DNA from: Bursaphelenchus xylophilus
Taxonomy: Eukaryota; Nematoda; Chromadorea; Rhabditida; Aphelenchoididae
DNA length: 64,000 nucleotides
Direction: 5' to 3'
Assembly (NCBI GenBank): GCA_904066235.2
Contig: CAJFCV020000006.1
Coordinates: 4,898,001 to 4,962,000, forward strand
Shown here: positions 1 through 12,907 of the stretch, piece by piece
How positions within the stretch are numbered: the stretch's first letter is position 1
Layout: each line of letters opens with the position of its first letter
Position numbers and translations under genes: made by a program
Notes under the pieces: model-generated
Databases searched by the model: none
Seen by the model: the letters and a program-made list of their open reading frames with translations, nothing else
Told to the model about the DNA's origin: nothing

Positions 1-1393
1 AAGAACCCTGTTCGAGGCGCGAGTTACGTGGGTTTTTTTGATACCCATTCTGCCTCAAAATTCAAGAAAACATTGCAAAGACCATTTCATTGTTCTCTTC
101 CCCTCATTTTTTACATTCTCCCCTATGCAAAAATACATTAAAAGAATTAGTTATTACGCCAAAGCAAAATTTTCCGAAGTTGATAATGGCAGTGCTAAAG
201 CTCGCGTGATAAAAAAACTTGCAGATTTTCAAGACACCAGTTGGGATGCTCCTAAAATGCCACAGATATACAATTCTACCACCGGCTTTTATTCCCGAAA
301 TACCACCCAAATACCATGAATCATCGAGATGGCCTTAATCTGTCTACACTTTCACAACTCCACAGATACATGACTCCCACCTATTGTAAATGCCCACTAA
401 GCTGCAGCTTCCATAAATATAGCACTGCAAATCTTATTGCATTACTCATAAAATGGTCCCACATTACTCATATCCCAACAAATTCTGGGCCAATGAGTAA
501 CCGGCAAATCTGGCTGAAGTCCTATCTTTGGCAAATAAATCCTAAGAAGTTCCCTTGGCCAGAGTCGCCTGCACAGTAAACTCTCTTTACAATCTCCGCT
601 GACCAAATGTTAATCTGTCGCCGGAGCCAAAATTGTCGCAGATTAAAGAAGAATGTTGGATTCCGAGCGTAGGGGGAGAAGTTAGTAATCATATTAAATA
701 GCTGTGATATTAATAACGCCGTCTCGTTGGATTAGTGCCTGCAGGTGTGTCTAAGCTCCTAATTCATTGGTAGGAGGGGGGACCATTATGTGGATGACAT
801 GGCCTTCATTTACAGCCGTTTACTATGTTTGAAAAGTAAAAATAAACGTTTTGGGGGAATGATGTGGGACGGTTGCGGGTTAGTCAGGTATAGCTTGCGT
901 GAATTCAATTTTTTTGGCAAGTTACTCGTCCACGATAAGAATTGTTATTATGTTATTGTGCAACAGTTTTACGCACTTATTGAAAATTGCGGCATCTTTT
1001 AAAAATTGTATTTTTGAAACTTCCTAAATATTTTTGTCTTCATTTCCAATAGTACCTTTAAATCGCCTATTGCAGCACGTGGGAATCGCTCATATTTCCT
1101 GCACCTAATACATAAAGTCTGATTACGTAATCTCTTTGTCCTGCAGTCCCGGAAACAAACACGCTAAATGTCAAATTGTTTTGTCCTCCAAAAGAGCCGA
1201 ATAACAGGATTAAGGGTTCAGATTAAATGCCTGCAAATTGGATTGGAAATACCTACTGTAACCAAAAAACGTAAATGTAGGAGAACCGTAATACTGTAAA
1301 TGTAAATGTAATGAATCGAAAAAATGCGCTTGTTTTTGATCCTCTTGAAGAAAAATCGGCAAAGAAGAAAGGAACCAGCCAGTACAAAAGCGT
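1..1393. other. No supportable gene
   Basis: Two short open frames lie on the plus strand here (about 38-319 and 316-579). The first has coding-like composition near its end, but neither shows splice signals, a domain or a recognisable family, so I do not call a gene. A 3' exon of a gene starting outside the window cannot be excluded for 120-319. Confidence 0.4.
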
Positions 1394-1465
1394 GGTCTTG
1401 TGGTGTAGTGGTTATCACGTCTGCTTCACACGCAGAAGGTCGCCGGTTCGATCCCGGCCAAGACC
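1394..1465 (+). tRNA. tRNA-Val: tRNA-Val (anticodon CAC)
   Basis: A 72-nt cloverleaf. The 7-bp acceptor stem GGTCTTG pairs with CAAGACC. The anticodon stem TCTGC/GCAGA encloses loop TTCACAC, placing CAC at positions 34-36, which reads GUG valine codons. Internal box A (GTGGTGTAGTGG) and box B (GGTTCGATCCC) are intact. A T-run at 1473-1478 serves as Pol III terminator. The 72-nt body is identical to the copies near 6.3 kb and 24.1 kb, while the flanks differ. Confidence 0.95.
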
Positions 1466-2605
1466 TAATTCGTTTTTTGGTCAAAATCGTTAAAAAGAAT
1501 ACTGATTATGAATCTCATTTACAAATTTCTGTTTTCCAATAACAGAGATGGATTTTCTAAAGGCCCGAACTGAGAAATCAAAATATTTCCAGAGATTTTG
1601 GCTATTCTCTTCTCTAAGAACCTTTGCGCAAGGTGGCACCGAGTTGTTGATAAGAAACACTCAGTAGGCGTCTTTTAACCCTAAGATGGTCGAGTAATTA
1701 CATCCATAGAGACGTGCATTCCAGGAGACAATTTTTTCCTTACACACAAAAGAGCCGGAGAAAGGATCTCATTGGTCCTTGTGATTGCTCGAAATGGTCG
1801 CCAAGGCAAAAGAAAGAGGTGTTACGTAACGTCAAAGACCATTTCAGCCAGAATCAGAGGCTACTCGGTAAATACTCGCGAATCTTTTGTTTGGTATTTG
1901 CTTTGGACCGGTTTCTATGGCCAATGGAAACCCCCGATGATTTCGTCAAATTTGCGGGTACTTTGACTAATCGGTTTAGAGCGATCTTATGGGACGCTTG
2001 AAGAGATTTAGAGGTGTTAATAGTATAGCACTATTAGTCACAAAGATTTAGGGCGCCTCCAGAAATATCTCCAAAAATGTAATCTTTTTGTCGAATTCAA
2101 AGAACACCTAGTATAATATCCGAATGACCATCCCAAATCAAATTCACTGACCATTGTGCTCGATCACTCCGACCGCTTTCCATTCTCACATAATGTTTGA
2201 AGAACATTGTGGCCAAAAGCGAGAAAAACGGGCGAAAAAATGAGGTCGAAAATGGGGCCATGAAGAGGTTTTTGAAGGAGAAAGAAGACAAGAAACTGAG
2301 TCCGTTATAATGCTTCTTTTCTGGTGAGTAAACATTTGAAGAAGAAGACGGTCCGAAGAGATGGAAACGGGGCCCCGAGAAGTGGACATGAAGCAATCCC
2401 ATTTCGAATACGACGGAGGGAAAATAAAACAAGGAGCTAATCAATAGCTCATCGTGGGTCGCTACATTCTCAAAATCATAAGAAATTAAATATGTCAAGA
2501 GCTAGAAGTAAAGCCGACAGATGCAACAGTATTCATTGATTATTTTCAAAATGTTCCAGACGGTATAAGCTTTTAGCCCCTCACAATTTGGTGATTGTGA
2601 TACGG
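1466..2605. other. No supportable gene
   Basis: Nothing recognisable. A 133-codon minus-strand frame (2097-2498) and a purine-rich stretch near 2190-2300 were examined. Neither has a matching domain or convincing splice context. Confidence 0.4.
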
Positions 2606-2613
2606 TACTATAA

Positions 2614-3434
2614 TAGAGGTGGCAATCGGGCTGGGCCGGCCCGGCCCGGCCCGGCCGGGCCCGGTGGTTGGGCCGGGCCGGGCCGGGCCTGAGCAGATTC
2701 GAAAAAGCCCTGGGCCGGCCTGACCGCTTCGGCCCACGGGCCGGTCCGCGACTTTCGGCCCGGCCCGGCCCGGAAGGTGGAAAAGTAAAAAAATTTTATA
2801 TTAAACCAGCAAAATAAAGCACAAATGCTTTGCAGAATTGATGGATGGATATTGAATTAAACCTTTTTGACCTATATGCTGTTTTACTATCTTTTAAAAC
2901 TCCTTAAAATCCCTGATTATGTATATGCAAAATGTCACCTAAATATGCAAGGGTCGGGCGAAAATCTTCGAATTTTTGATGATAAACTTAAAAATATCAC
3001 AGCAATTTGATGGCTTGATGTAAATGAAAGTGTTTAAGAAGTTTTTGATTAAACATGTTGCCTTATAACGTCCATATATTTACATAACTAACTTCCTATG
3101 GGATAAAAAAATCGACACAATCCAATTTTTTGGCTAGGTTTAAGGTACCTGCTCGGCTATTCCAGTCATCCGACTAGACGTTTTAATTTCACTTATAAAC
3201 ACGTATAAACCTTCTGGAAAGCATAAAAACTTCCAATAGAAAATGCAAAGACTTTTATCCAACCTTTTTGTATTAGCGGGCCAAACAGGGCCGGGCCGGG
3301 CCGGCCTGGGCTTTCACCGGGCCGGGCCGGGCCGGGCCTGAGCAAATTTGAAAAAGCCCAGGGCCGGCCTGGTCACTTCGGCCCGCGGGCCGGGCCGCAA
3401 AAATCGGCCCGGCCCGGCCCGATTGCCACCTCTA
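2614..3434. mobile_element. Non-autonomous hAT-like transposon
   Basis: An 821-bp element with no coding capacity. Its ends are inverted copies of TAGAGGTGGCAATCGGGC, which resembles hAT termini (TAGNGGTG.CAA). It is flanked by the identical 8-bp direct repeat TACTATAA at 2606-2613 and 3435-3442, the duplication size typical of hAT insertion. Inside each end lies a roughly 100-bp GGGCC/GGCCC-rich block (2670-2772 and 3319-3421) arranged as direct, not inverted, repeats. Each carries a GAGCA(G/A)ATT(C/T)GAAAAAGCCC core, plausibly subterminal transposase-binding sequence. The middle (about 2780-3270) is AT-rich with no open frame. The perfect target duplication suggests fairly recent insertion mobilised in trans. 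Confidence 0.85.
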
Positions 3435-3442
3435 TACTATAA

Positions 3443-6325
3443 TATATACCAATGATTTGACAAATATTCCGATGTTTTAATTTAATATTCCTGAAGACGC
3501 CCTAATAATGCATCAAAGACTTCCTAATACCCCTGTTATTTTATGCCCTTTCATATTCGTATATGGCTTTAGACCTGCACGTTCGTATTTACTAAACAAC
3601 CTAATCCGGGTCTATTTATATATGTATACATAATATAATCGTACACGTAAAATCCTTACGAATTTAGTAATCACGAATTCACAAAATTCTCAGCCCTCCG
3701 AAAAGGTCCAGCTCCTATCAGCGGGTTGTGTCATCGCAGTAAAACGCGCGATGGTCACTCCGTTTAACGTTTTTTTTGTCATCCTTTGTTTGTCTTCGAA
3801 TTTCTCAAGACGAAATGACTCTCAAGAAATATAAAAAAGCGATCATTTCCGCAATAGGGGATCGGTGAAATAAACATGACTAAAAATAGTCATGTAAAGG
3901 CTTGAGGAAAGAGAAATACAGATGCATATACAAAGTGAACAAAGTTATGGATAGCTATGGGAATGTCAACTGAATAACTGATCTGTTCGAGGAGGTGAGA
4001 ACGGAGGGAGGCTCTGAGTGCATGTAGCTTCAACAAGGAGGTTCGTAAAATATTCAGAAACAATTTTGGGTCCGTTCAAGTACGCTGGGAATAGATATAC
4101 GAATTTTTGTTGCAGATAACTGTAGGACATGTGATAAAACCCTATATTTGGAATAATTCTGCCGCAACACCACGCTGAATTACTTTGTTTTTCTTAAAAT
4201 TTGTCAGCCAAATTTTAAATCAACCTTTCTCATGTCGCCTACGTCGACAGTCGATTAACGTACCGATTTCCCTCATCTTTCATTCCTCCCTTTCCCTTGT
4301 TATCCTCGACCTTTGCCTAATCAAAATCCCCCCATCTCCAAACATCCGATGACGTTTATCCGGTGTGGAAGAAAGAAACTTTTTTGGATCTAATTAATCC
4401 AACGACGTCGAAAAAAATCAAATCAAAATTTTTCAAATTTTGAGGTCAGTGTCCACGGGATTAAGGGGATTAAAAGGCATGTAGGAAGAGAAAGAGTACT
4501 CGTCACAACTATTATAAAATGTTTTCGAGGAAGAAATAATGCTATTTAGAGTCTAAAAAGGAAAAACAGCGGTTGCAAAAGCAATCGCAAAATTTTGCTT
4601 TTCAGGAATCGACATTTTTTAACAGCAAATGGAAAGGATTACAGATATTTCAGGATGCAAAGTCCTTCGTAAAGAAGCTAAATGGTAATATCTTCATAGT
4701 ATTAAGAGTATTATTCATAAGACCATAAATCTCTGATTTTCTTCTAAACTAATGAAAAATGTACGTAAATTGCGATTCTAATTTTTCTTTGAAGTTATGA
4801 CTCATGTCTACCACATAGTGATGGTCGATAAAATCACAGATTACTTCAAAAATATCCAGATTATCCGACATGACATCCAAAATCAGCCATTAAAATGCCA
4901 TGCATAATAGGTCATTCCCACTTACGCAATATTTTTGACAACCCGTAATTGTAAAGTGTAAGAATAGAAGGATTGGTCTTCGTGCGTTGCGGGTATTGCG
5001 TAACGTTCGAAGTAAACAAGATACGAAACAATGATATCAATTAAAAGCATTTTTGATATTCTGGAAAATAACCGAATAATAAAGGTGATTCCCGAATCAG
5101 AATTCACAAGCCACCTGACATTATGATTGACATGATAATCGGATTATTTAATCATTCAAAGGGAACTCAAAGGCTTTATTCAATTAATTAACGGCTTTTC
5201 TGTTTATGTAAAAGGGATTAAGCTTGAAATCTCCTTAGGAAAAAAGTCAAAAAGTCATCACAAAATTGTAGTGTACACCCTGGAATTTTGTTAATTATGC
5301 CTATCGACATAATCAAGAGTAATATCAAATTAAAACTCCTCCAAAAAAGTGTAACATTAAAAGCTCTCTGCTCTCAGCTTTATGAATTTCAGACGCATCT
5401 TTAAAGACACTTATTTTAGCGGCTCGAAAATATCAGCAAGCTCTGATGCCGAGTCCGACGCCTTCTAACCCTTGATTTGTTGTGAAAAATACAAAAAAAT
5501 TGTTTGACTTTGGATATAATAATTGCCCAAACCTGTTCTCAGATCCCCTTTCCATTCCGCTCCATAAATAAGGCTTTGGAAATTCGGTGAGAAAATGCAA
5601 AAAAAAGGGCCGTTCCGAACACAATGAAACTGAATCCGCGGAAAAGGCGGAAACGGAATTTGGAAAAGGAAAACTGTGCCCGAAAATTACTTTTTGAGGA
5701 TAAAAATTTGCATTAGAATCCGGATTGTACGCAATTGGACTTAAAAAAAAAACGCGAAACATTTATTTTGTAAAATATAAAAATTACCCAAAAACGTAAA
5801 ATTTTTACCTTCGATTTTGAAAAATTGCAGGCAAATTTTGAACAACATCAAAGTCAGAGCCAACAAAAGGAAGTTCAAATTAGATTCTCCATCTCTTCTT
5901 TGTCTCTCCATTAGCCAAATTTCCTGCAAAACTTTCTCCCAAAAAGTTTTGGTCTTTATTTGCCGAACAAAAGAGGCGCCGAGAAAATTCAATAAAGCTT
6001 CCGCTGGGATTTTGAAAGGAGTTTGATTAAATTTGCATAATTCTCGACAATTATCGGCGCTTCTCAAAATGGACTCGAGTCTTCTGGGTCTTAGAAAGCA
6101 AATGGATATTACGTGGCGACAACAGAGAGGAAAATCTCGCGAGTTTTGTTAAAAAATCATAAATAAACCCACACAAATTTATTCCTTGATAAAAGTTTTT
6201 CAATCAGATTGAATCTTTACCCTAATTCGGATTTTGCGTACGCGTTTACCTTCGACAATGCATTGATTTAGAGCTTGCTCCAAAAATAGCCAATACAGAG
6301 GGAACCGAGAGAGCCGGGAACCCGT
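3443..6325. other. Gene-poor intergenic sequence
   Basis: AT-rich sequence of about 2.9 kb. Only short scattered open frames occur (4922-5107 minus, 5433-6067 minus). None has a domain, signal peptide or splice context that I can support. Confidence 0.4.
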
Positions 6326-6397
6326 GGTCTTGTGGTGTAGTGGTTATCACGTCTGCTTCACACGCAGAAGGTCGCCGGTTCGATCCCGGCCAAGACC
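6326..6397 (+). tRNA. tRNA-Val: tRNA-Val (anticodon CAC)
   Basis: Second copy, base-for-base identical over 72 nt to the gene at 1394. Acceptor stem, box A, CAC anticodon and box B are intact. It is followed at 6404-6412 by a long T-run that ends Pol III transcription. Upstream flank is unrelated to the other copies beyond a few bases. Confidence 0.95.
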
Positions 6398-7010
6398 TAA
6401 GCCTTTTTTTTTCTTTTGTGAAAACATAGGATATCACAACCACAAAAATATTTGCCTGTTTTACATGTACACATCACAGCCAAATGTTAAATCTGAATAT
6501 GCCCGAATTCAAAAAGGTTTTTATTTCTATTTATATACATACATAAGCCCAAATTTATTTTCCCAAATCCCGAGCAAAAAGGAATGGCGAACTCTCGAGT
6601 GCATGTTGTCATTTATTTGAGGCCATGCGAATTGGGAATGCCCGAAATATTCAAATAAGTGGATATGCACTCGGCTCGGACTCGAGAGGTTGAAGGGGTC
6701 AAAATGAAACGACTTGCCTCGAGGGGAAACGAATAAGTAATTGATCACTACTTACAAAATATTAATCAATTTAGAATGCAACGCAAGGATTCGTGACACT
6801 TCACCTCCGAATGCAATAACAGAAAAATAAGAAATCTCTTTGGAAACGGAAAAAATTTTTTGGCTCTCGTTATTTATCAAGTCGTTGGAAAAGCCATGGT
6901 ATCGCAAGGAAGCGGTGGAGCAAATCTTTGGATGTGCATTTTGCATCAATCTTCCTTCCTCTGCGTAAAAAGTATAAACCAAGAAGTGTTTAAGACTCGT
7001 GTTTTATTTC
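6398..7010. other. Intergenic; 3' flank of aspartic protease
   Basis: No gene seen. The protease stop codon at 7011-7013 (minus) is followed about 10 nt later on the minus strand by AATAAA, a poly(A) signal. Confidence 0.5.
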
Positions 7011-8682
7011 TCAGAATTTAGCGGGAGCGAACCCGACCTGTCGCTTTTCCATATTATGAACCTGGCAAAACTGCCGAATGAATGGATCGCCCAGAATCCA
7101 AAAGCCGAAGTTGCCTGGGGCAATCGCCAACTGGCAAAACCCACCGCCGCCGCCATTTAATAAGAGCTGATGCGAGTCGATGAAATAAGTTTTGCCTCCG
7201 AGTTTAAGGCCGAGTTGGAACTTTTTGGAGCATGGGACCATGTAAGTCTCTCCATATGGTGTGGCGTTGATGGCATTGGCAATGGGTTCCATTAACTTTT
7301 CGGGGACTACAATTACTGAAGTTCCGGTGTCAGTAATCGCTTCTTGGACTTTGAATTTGTAGAGTTTCCCGACTGAAAATGAAGGATTTGGAAGAAAAGA
7401 CATGATTCAAATTGTAAGCGATCAAGTTGTAATTAAACTAGCCTCTGTGGAATAGCTAAATTGCTCTTAGTCTGCTTACTTTGAAATCCATCCATCTTGA
7501 ATTTCCAATGAGACGCGTTCTTCTTTACATCTACATATCCCCGAACTTCTCCACAATGCTTCTTATCCTCATCGCCGAATGTAATTAAACCTCCATCATC
7601 ACAGCTGCCATTACACTTTTTCATGTAGGTGGTAAAGATTGGTTTATCCAAGATGCCCTCTTTCATAGCTTGCAGAAAGATCGATGTGTCCTCAGCACCT
7701 CTAACAGGAAAAGCGAGGCCAAGGATGCCTTCGTCGGAGAAGGTCATTTGGGTTCCGGCGCCGAAGAGAACCTTGTTCTTGAACTTGAGTTGAGGTCCGG
7801 AGGGGTCGCCGAACTAAAAATTAATTTCAACAATGAGAAAAATAAAAATACAGGGTGGAAACAAAGAAAATTTCACCCAAGAACTCGGAAAAATGGCCAA
7901 GTTTTAAAAATCATTCCAAAAATTTTCTAAAGTTTTAGCGGTTTCGGCCTGAAAATAATTTTTCAAAACTTTGAGAAGGCATGGAAAGGTCAATTAAAAA
8001 TATATTTTTTTGAAATTCAGTCGGTTGAAAATGACGGGTCTCAGCTTCAGAAAAATCTAAATTTTGGAAAAATCGGCGGAGTCTCCGCGGAGAAATTCAA
8101 AGAAACAACTTGGCCGTTTCGAGGGGCCCACCCCGTATAGTCTGGTTGATATGGGCTATCTGTAACAATATACTGCATACAAAATCGGGGATTTTGGGAC
8201 CACTGTTCCCGTTTTCATCCCTCACGACAAAACTCACCGCAAGCACGTCCTTAAAATATTTTCCCTGTGCTGTTCCAGTCCCATATTCAATTGCAAACTG
8301 TTTCCCAGTCGGCTCACTGGTCGTTGATGCCTTTTCATCATAAACATTCTCTCCAGATTTACAATTCTTGACTACGGGACCTTGAGATTTGCATCCTTTG
8401 TGAGGTACCCACAAAATGTCTGAGCCCGTGTCAAACACAACGTTAAACTTTTGTGGAGGGGTGCCGAGCGACATGATTCCGCGGTACTCCACATCCTGTT
8501 TGTTGTTTAGTTTTTGACCGTAAACGTCTTGAAGAACTTTGGTCTTATTGGCTGAAATTTTATTTATTTTGATCGAGGAACACCTCTCACTCACTTTTGA
8601 CCTTCTGCAATTGAACTGAAAATCCGGCACTATCAACGAGAATTACACTTGACAAGATAAGAATTACATAATGTAAAAGCAT
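7011..8682 (-). CDS. Secreted pepsin-like aspartic protease (family A1)
   Basis: Four exons, 8682-8595, 8551-8238, 7813-7480 and 7372-7011, joined in phase to 365 residues; introns are 43, 424 and 107 bp with GT/AG ends. Residues 1-20 form a signal peptide (MLLHYVILILSSVILVDSAG). A short propeptide of about 25-30 residues follows, then the A1 fold. Both catalytic motifs are intact: FDTGSDILWVP in the N-lobe and ITDTGTSVIVVP in the C-lobe. The flap tyrosine is in IEYGTGTAQG. Cysteine pairs and the ILGDPFIRQF motif near the end are typical of pepsins. Expected to hydrolyse proteins in an acidic compartment, such as gut lumen or lysosome. The propeptide is shorter than the usual 40-45 residues. 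The start was chosen because this ATG opens the signal peptide and splices in phase into the first A1 exon. A poly(A) signal lies just after the stop. Confidence 0.9.
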
Positions 8683-11324
8683 AATTTACAATGAGATTAC
8701 ACAGTTTTGCAATTGAAATTTGGCCTTTCCCGGAGGGCAGAAAGGCTGATTTTGTAAGTATTCGTTTCATCTCCTCGACCTCTGTCCTGGACTGTCTAAT
8801 GTGTTTATTCATCTGCACGTTGTCGGATGACGACGAGAAACAATTGAGGTACATAGAAGCCGTGTACTTGCTGGTGTCCGTAAAGGGTATTTAAATATAG
8901 TTTTATGGTAATTTTAGAATTTTTAAAATACAAGACAGAATATTTTGTGAACTTTTAGATCACGCTATGTTTGCACAACGTGGTGACTAAACTGCAATTT
9001 AGATTAATTTTTTAAAATTCTACACCTTCTGAGCAAGTCAGTACACTTCTTTCGTATTTAGCCTGTAACGTGCTTACAATATTTTAATAGACGATTAGTG
9101 CCTTGTTCAAGTTTCTCTTTGAGTTCTCCATTTTTTTATCCAACAGTGACTCTATTTTTTTAAGTCAAAACTTTGGCCAAAGAACTTTTCACATTTGCGT
9201 TCATGTGCCGTTCCAAGTATCCTCCCCCTAATTGCAACTTTTGGCAGTCCTGGAAGTCACCCCCAGGATCCACCACCTCCCGCATCCCAATTTGTTTTTG
9301 TTTACTCCTTTCCGTTCCCAGTAAAATAATTAAATTTCACGTTATCCCCACCTAAAAGACTATAAACCATTTGTAAATGACAAATCCTTATTATCTGTTA
9401 CAGTAAAATTTTTTTTAAATAACTTGGAATTTTTAAAATTTTTATTTTTAGTTTGCCCTGAGGAGTTGTAAACTCACAATTTTGGAACACTCACTTCTCG
9501 TAAAAAGTTCAAACGGAAATTAGATATTCCTAACGACCCCAAAGGACCGAGGGGATTCGGTTCGAACTAGGTTCAGGTTCTGTTCCTTCTCGTTATAAAT
9601 ACATTTACTTTGAAATCTACTTAGAGAGTAATGAGGGCAAATGAGAGAAAACAAACAATGGACAAAACTGTGGTCTAAAAAAAGGAAAAATACGTTTACA
9701 CGGCCTGGCATCATTTTTAAAAAAGGCACGAAAAAATCAAAATCTGCGATTTTAGATCAGAACTGGGCTGGTAAAAAATGAGGCCACAGGCAAAAAAAAT
9801 AACCTGCCAAAAAATCAAGAGCCAAAATTTACAGTACGTTTTTGTATAGAACTTTTTTACCTATCTATTGCACTGAAGCTTTTATTTTTGAATGATTAGC
9901 TCTCACATTTCGACACGGCGGTAATTTCATTGATTAGGCGTAATTTGTGTAGGGAACTGTTCAGTAAGACTCTCTTCTTTTATGGCAAATTTTTCTATAT
10001 TATGTCTGCCCTTGTTTATCCTTTCCTAAGGTTTCCGCGTTTCCAGAATTCTCTCCGCGCACTCTCCTTAATCCGCCATTTAAATAGGCAAAACAAGGCA
10101 GGGCGACAACGCAACCGGTGCTAATAATAGGGTTGTTTCCATGGAGATTCCGCGCGGAAAGCCTTTGCTCATAATCGATTCCGAATTTTGAAATATTCGC
10201 AGTTTTGTTTTGAGGTGTGAGAGATTTATTCTGATGATATAATGATAGAATTTTAGATGATGAGAAGATATTTGATGACTAAGTGTTTGCTCATGCAATT
10301 TAAGAGGGCTTTTCGTACTTTCAGTACTGTTTATTTGTCTATTTCAAGTAGTCCCACAGTATGAAATAATACTTTAGAATCGCGGGAAGAAAATACGAAG
10401 ATCATATTCGTTATCGGTTCGAGAACGCCAAAAAATTTTGCTTTTTGTCTCATGGACTGTACATAACAAAGCTTTATAAAATACGATGGAATTGAAGCTT
10501 TTTTAACCAGCTTTCCAACTTTTTAGACTTATTATGCAACCCATAACTTTTCTCATAAAGATACCATCTTTGCTTTTCAAATAAAATGCCCCCAATTCCC
10601 TGAGGAAAAGTTTTTGAAATAGAAATCAAATGTAAATGCTCTGCGGCCTTTGTCCTCTTAATGTCAACTTTCTAAGCCCTCAGGGCCTTTAAGAAGATGA
10701 AAGGCCGCGCGGCCGAAAGAATGCCGTTTACTTTTTCCTCTTTGTTGAGTCATCACGGGCATGGTCACTTTCGGGGGATGAAGTTACACTCTATTCTCTG
10801 AATTTACTTTTGAAAGGGCGATTTTTTGGGAATTTGACTATGTCAATGGCGCTGTATAGTAGGTCACTTAGCCAAAAACAAACTTGTATTTGTATCCGTT
10901 ATTGCAGTGCTTGGAACGTATTTCCTCACGCCACCACTCCAAAAATATCCTTAGTCTACTGTAAATTGCTCGCTTTATCCTTCCTTTCTGCATTTTTCCC
11001 TATTTAATTTACTCCCACAGATGACGTGTAAATTAATTTCCTCAATGAGTATTTGAATGACAACTTAATTCGCCAATTTTCTTGACGTTCTATGACACTA
11101 TTCCTCAGGGCTTTATGCTTAAGAAGCCCCCGTCTTAATTGCACATTGTTGAAGACGGAACGAGTTTGAGTACTCGGAAGTTTCCTTAAAGCAATAAGGG
11201 TTTCTACGGCCGCGGTTCCGAGAGTTTGAAACGAGTATTGTCTTTAAAGGTTAGTGCAGAAATTCATTTTCGCCGGAGGGGAAATGTTTGGAATTGGCCT
11301 AATTGAATGGTTCCCGGAGATTGT
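8683..11324. other. Intergenic, nothing recognised
   Basis: About 2.6 kb of AT-rich sequence with only short unlinked open frames (8691-8894, 9520-9729, 10080-10298, 10810-11007). No domains, RNA genes or repeats that I can support. Confidence 0.4.
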
Positions 11325-12502
11325 TTAAAGGACCTCACCAACTACATTTGAATCGAGTTTTTACGGCTTGGAGGTGCGCCTCGCCAAAAGTTGCGAAAAT
11401 CCCGCGAAAAAAACATATAAGAGCGAAGGAATAAGAGCGAAAAAAATCTTCTGAAAAAAATGCTTCAGCCTCTTTCTTTTTTTGTCGAAAGAGTCTCGAG
11501 CAGATTCTCACCACTTGGGAAAGCGTCTGCCGTCACACTCTTTCTTCTCTTCTAGAGGAAGCGTCTGCGAGCAGGCTCTTCCCGACGTTTATAAGCCCCG
11601 CCCCCTCGATTTTGAGCCAATCGCTGAGTTGGTGGTTTTCTTGCAGAAAACGGTTGTCTTGGGTGAAAATTTTTGCCTTTTCATTATTCCGGTGATTTGG
11701 GCATGTTTTTATTTGTTTTAGAACTGTGATACGCCTAGCCTTACTATGGCTGTCATTTGAAGATTCAATTGAAAATCAGATACATTCCTGGTTAACACAA
11801 AGGTTAAGAAAATATTTACAGAACAAGTTTCACAGATATATTTATGTGCAACACAAGTAACATCGAGTTACATTTAGATGTAGAGGGCCGCGGCGGATTC
11901 TGCCCATGGGCATTCGTTTCCATATTCACGGTCTCCCTTTCTTCCCCGTTGTTACTGAGATTGGCAGAGCAATTTTGGGACATTGAGGCTGAATTTGGAA
12001 AAATTAGTAACTTTTCGAAAATTTTACATCTAAAATAACATCAAAACTCCTCAAAACAACTCTCTCGGTCCTACTTATTATTGGCGCACCTGCAAACACT
12101 CACTAAACTGCACATTTTACCTTATTTTAGACAAAGATACCTGAAAATTTCAAAAAATCTCGGTTTTGACGTAGGCCTGCAAAAAATTTCAAAAATATCA
12201 ACTAAATCACTATTCATACTTTCTTTCTCCGTCTCCTAGGTATTTCATCACTCACAAAAAACTGCACAAACAAAAAATAATATTACTTTAGGTCCAATCC
12301 GCTGAAAAGCCCAAAAACGCCTCAAAAATCCCTTTCTTCTCCCTCAAAAGTCTATGAAACTGTTACTTACTTTCCATTCAACAAGTGGTGAATATCCCTG
12401 TCATTGCTGGATCCAGCTTCATCAACTATCACGAGTACCTTATCCATGGAGACCAAATTCTTCTTGTCGCATTTATATCTAAAATGTTAAAAACAAAAAA
12501 TT

Positions 12503-12723
12503 CTAACTCACAAAGTCGTCCGAATTCATCGCTGTAGCGATCACGTACTGTTGAAGTCGAACATCAAGTGGGCTTGAAAGGTGTAAAACAAGTTCAGATA
12601 TGGAGTTTGCAGTTGGCCAAGTAGGAAAGATTAGGCCTAAAATTACGTAAACAGGCTAGCAAAATGAGGCAACTTACATTTCGTCGCGTCGGTCCGCTCT
12701 TCTTCGTCAAAATTCGCTATCAT
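12503..12723 (-). pseudogene. Possible two-exon coding remnant inside element Y
   Basis: Exons 12723-12678 and 12636-12503 join in phase across a 41-bp GTAAGT...TTTTAG intron to give about 59 residues, starting MIANFDEEERTDATK and ending at TAG. Lower on the same strand (about 12470-12390) another open stretch reads KVLVIVDEAGSSNDRDIHHL. It resembles a Walker-B-like acidic motif and is followed by GTAAGT. I cannot join it in phase to the two exons. The family is unknown; it could be a decayed ATPase or helicase-like transposon gene. Weakly supported. Confidence 0.25.
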
Positions 12724-12907
12724 TCATCAATGAGCTAGGTTCACCTCCATCTATTGTTGTCGGCCACTTTTCTTCGGTCAAAACGACTGAAAATTGTTCG
12801 GGCGCAAGCTGCGGAACCTTTTTTTCGCTTGGGCTAGAGAAATGAAGTTTTACCAACAACTTTGATGCCAAAAAAGGACGACGAAGATTGATATGCGATT
12901 GCTGAAG

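Noticed and set aside
38..579. Two adjacent plus-strand open frames near the window start
   Set aside because: They have no family match or splice signals, and the window edge prevents testing whether they are terminal exons; left uncalled.
2097..2498. 133-codon minus-strand open frame
   Set aside because: Low-complexity Phe/Ser-rich translation complementary to a purine-rich stretch, with no homology or splice signals that I can recognise.
2630..3425. GGGCC repeats as a telomere or expanded microsatellite
   Set aside because: The blocks are bounded by hAT-like inverted ends and an 8-bp target duplication, so they are subterminal parts of a transposon.
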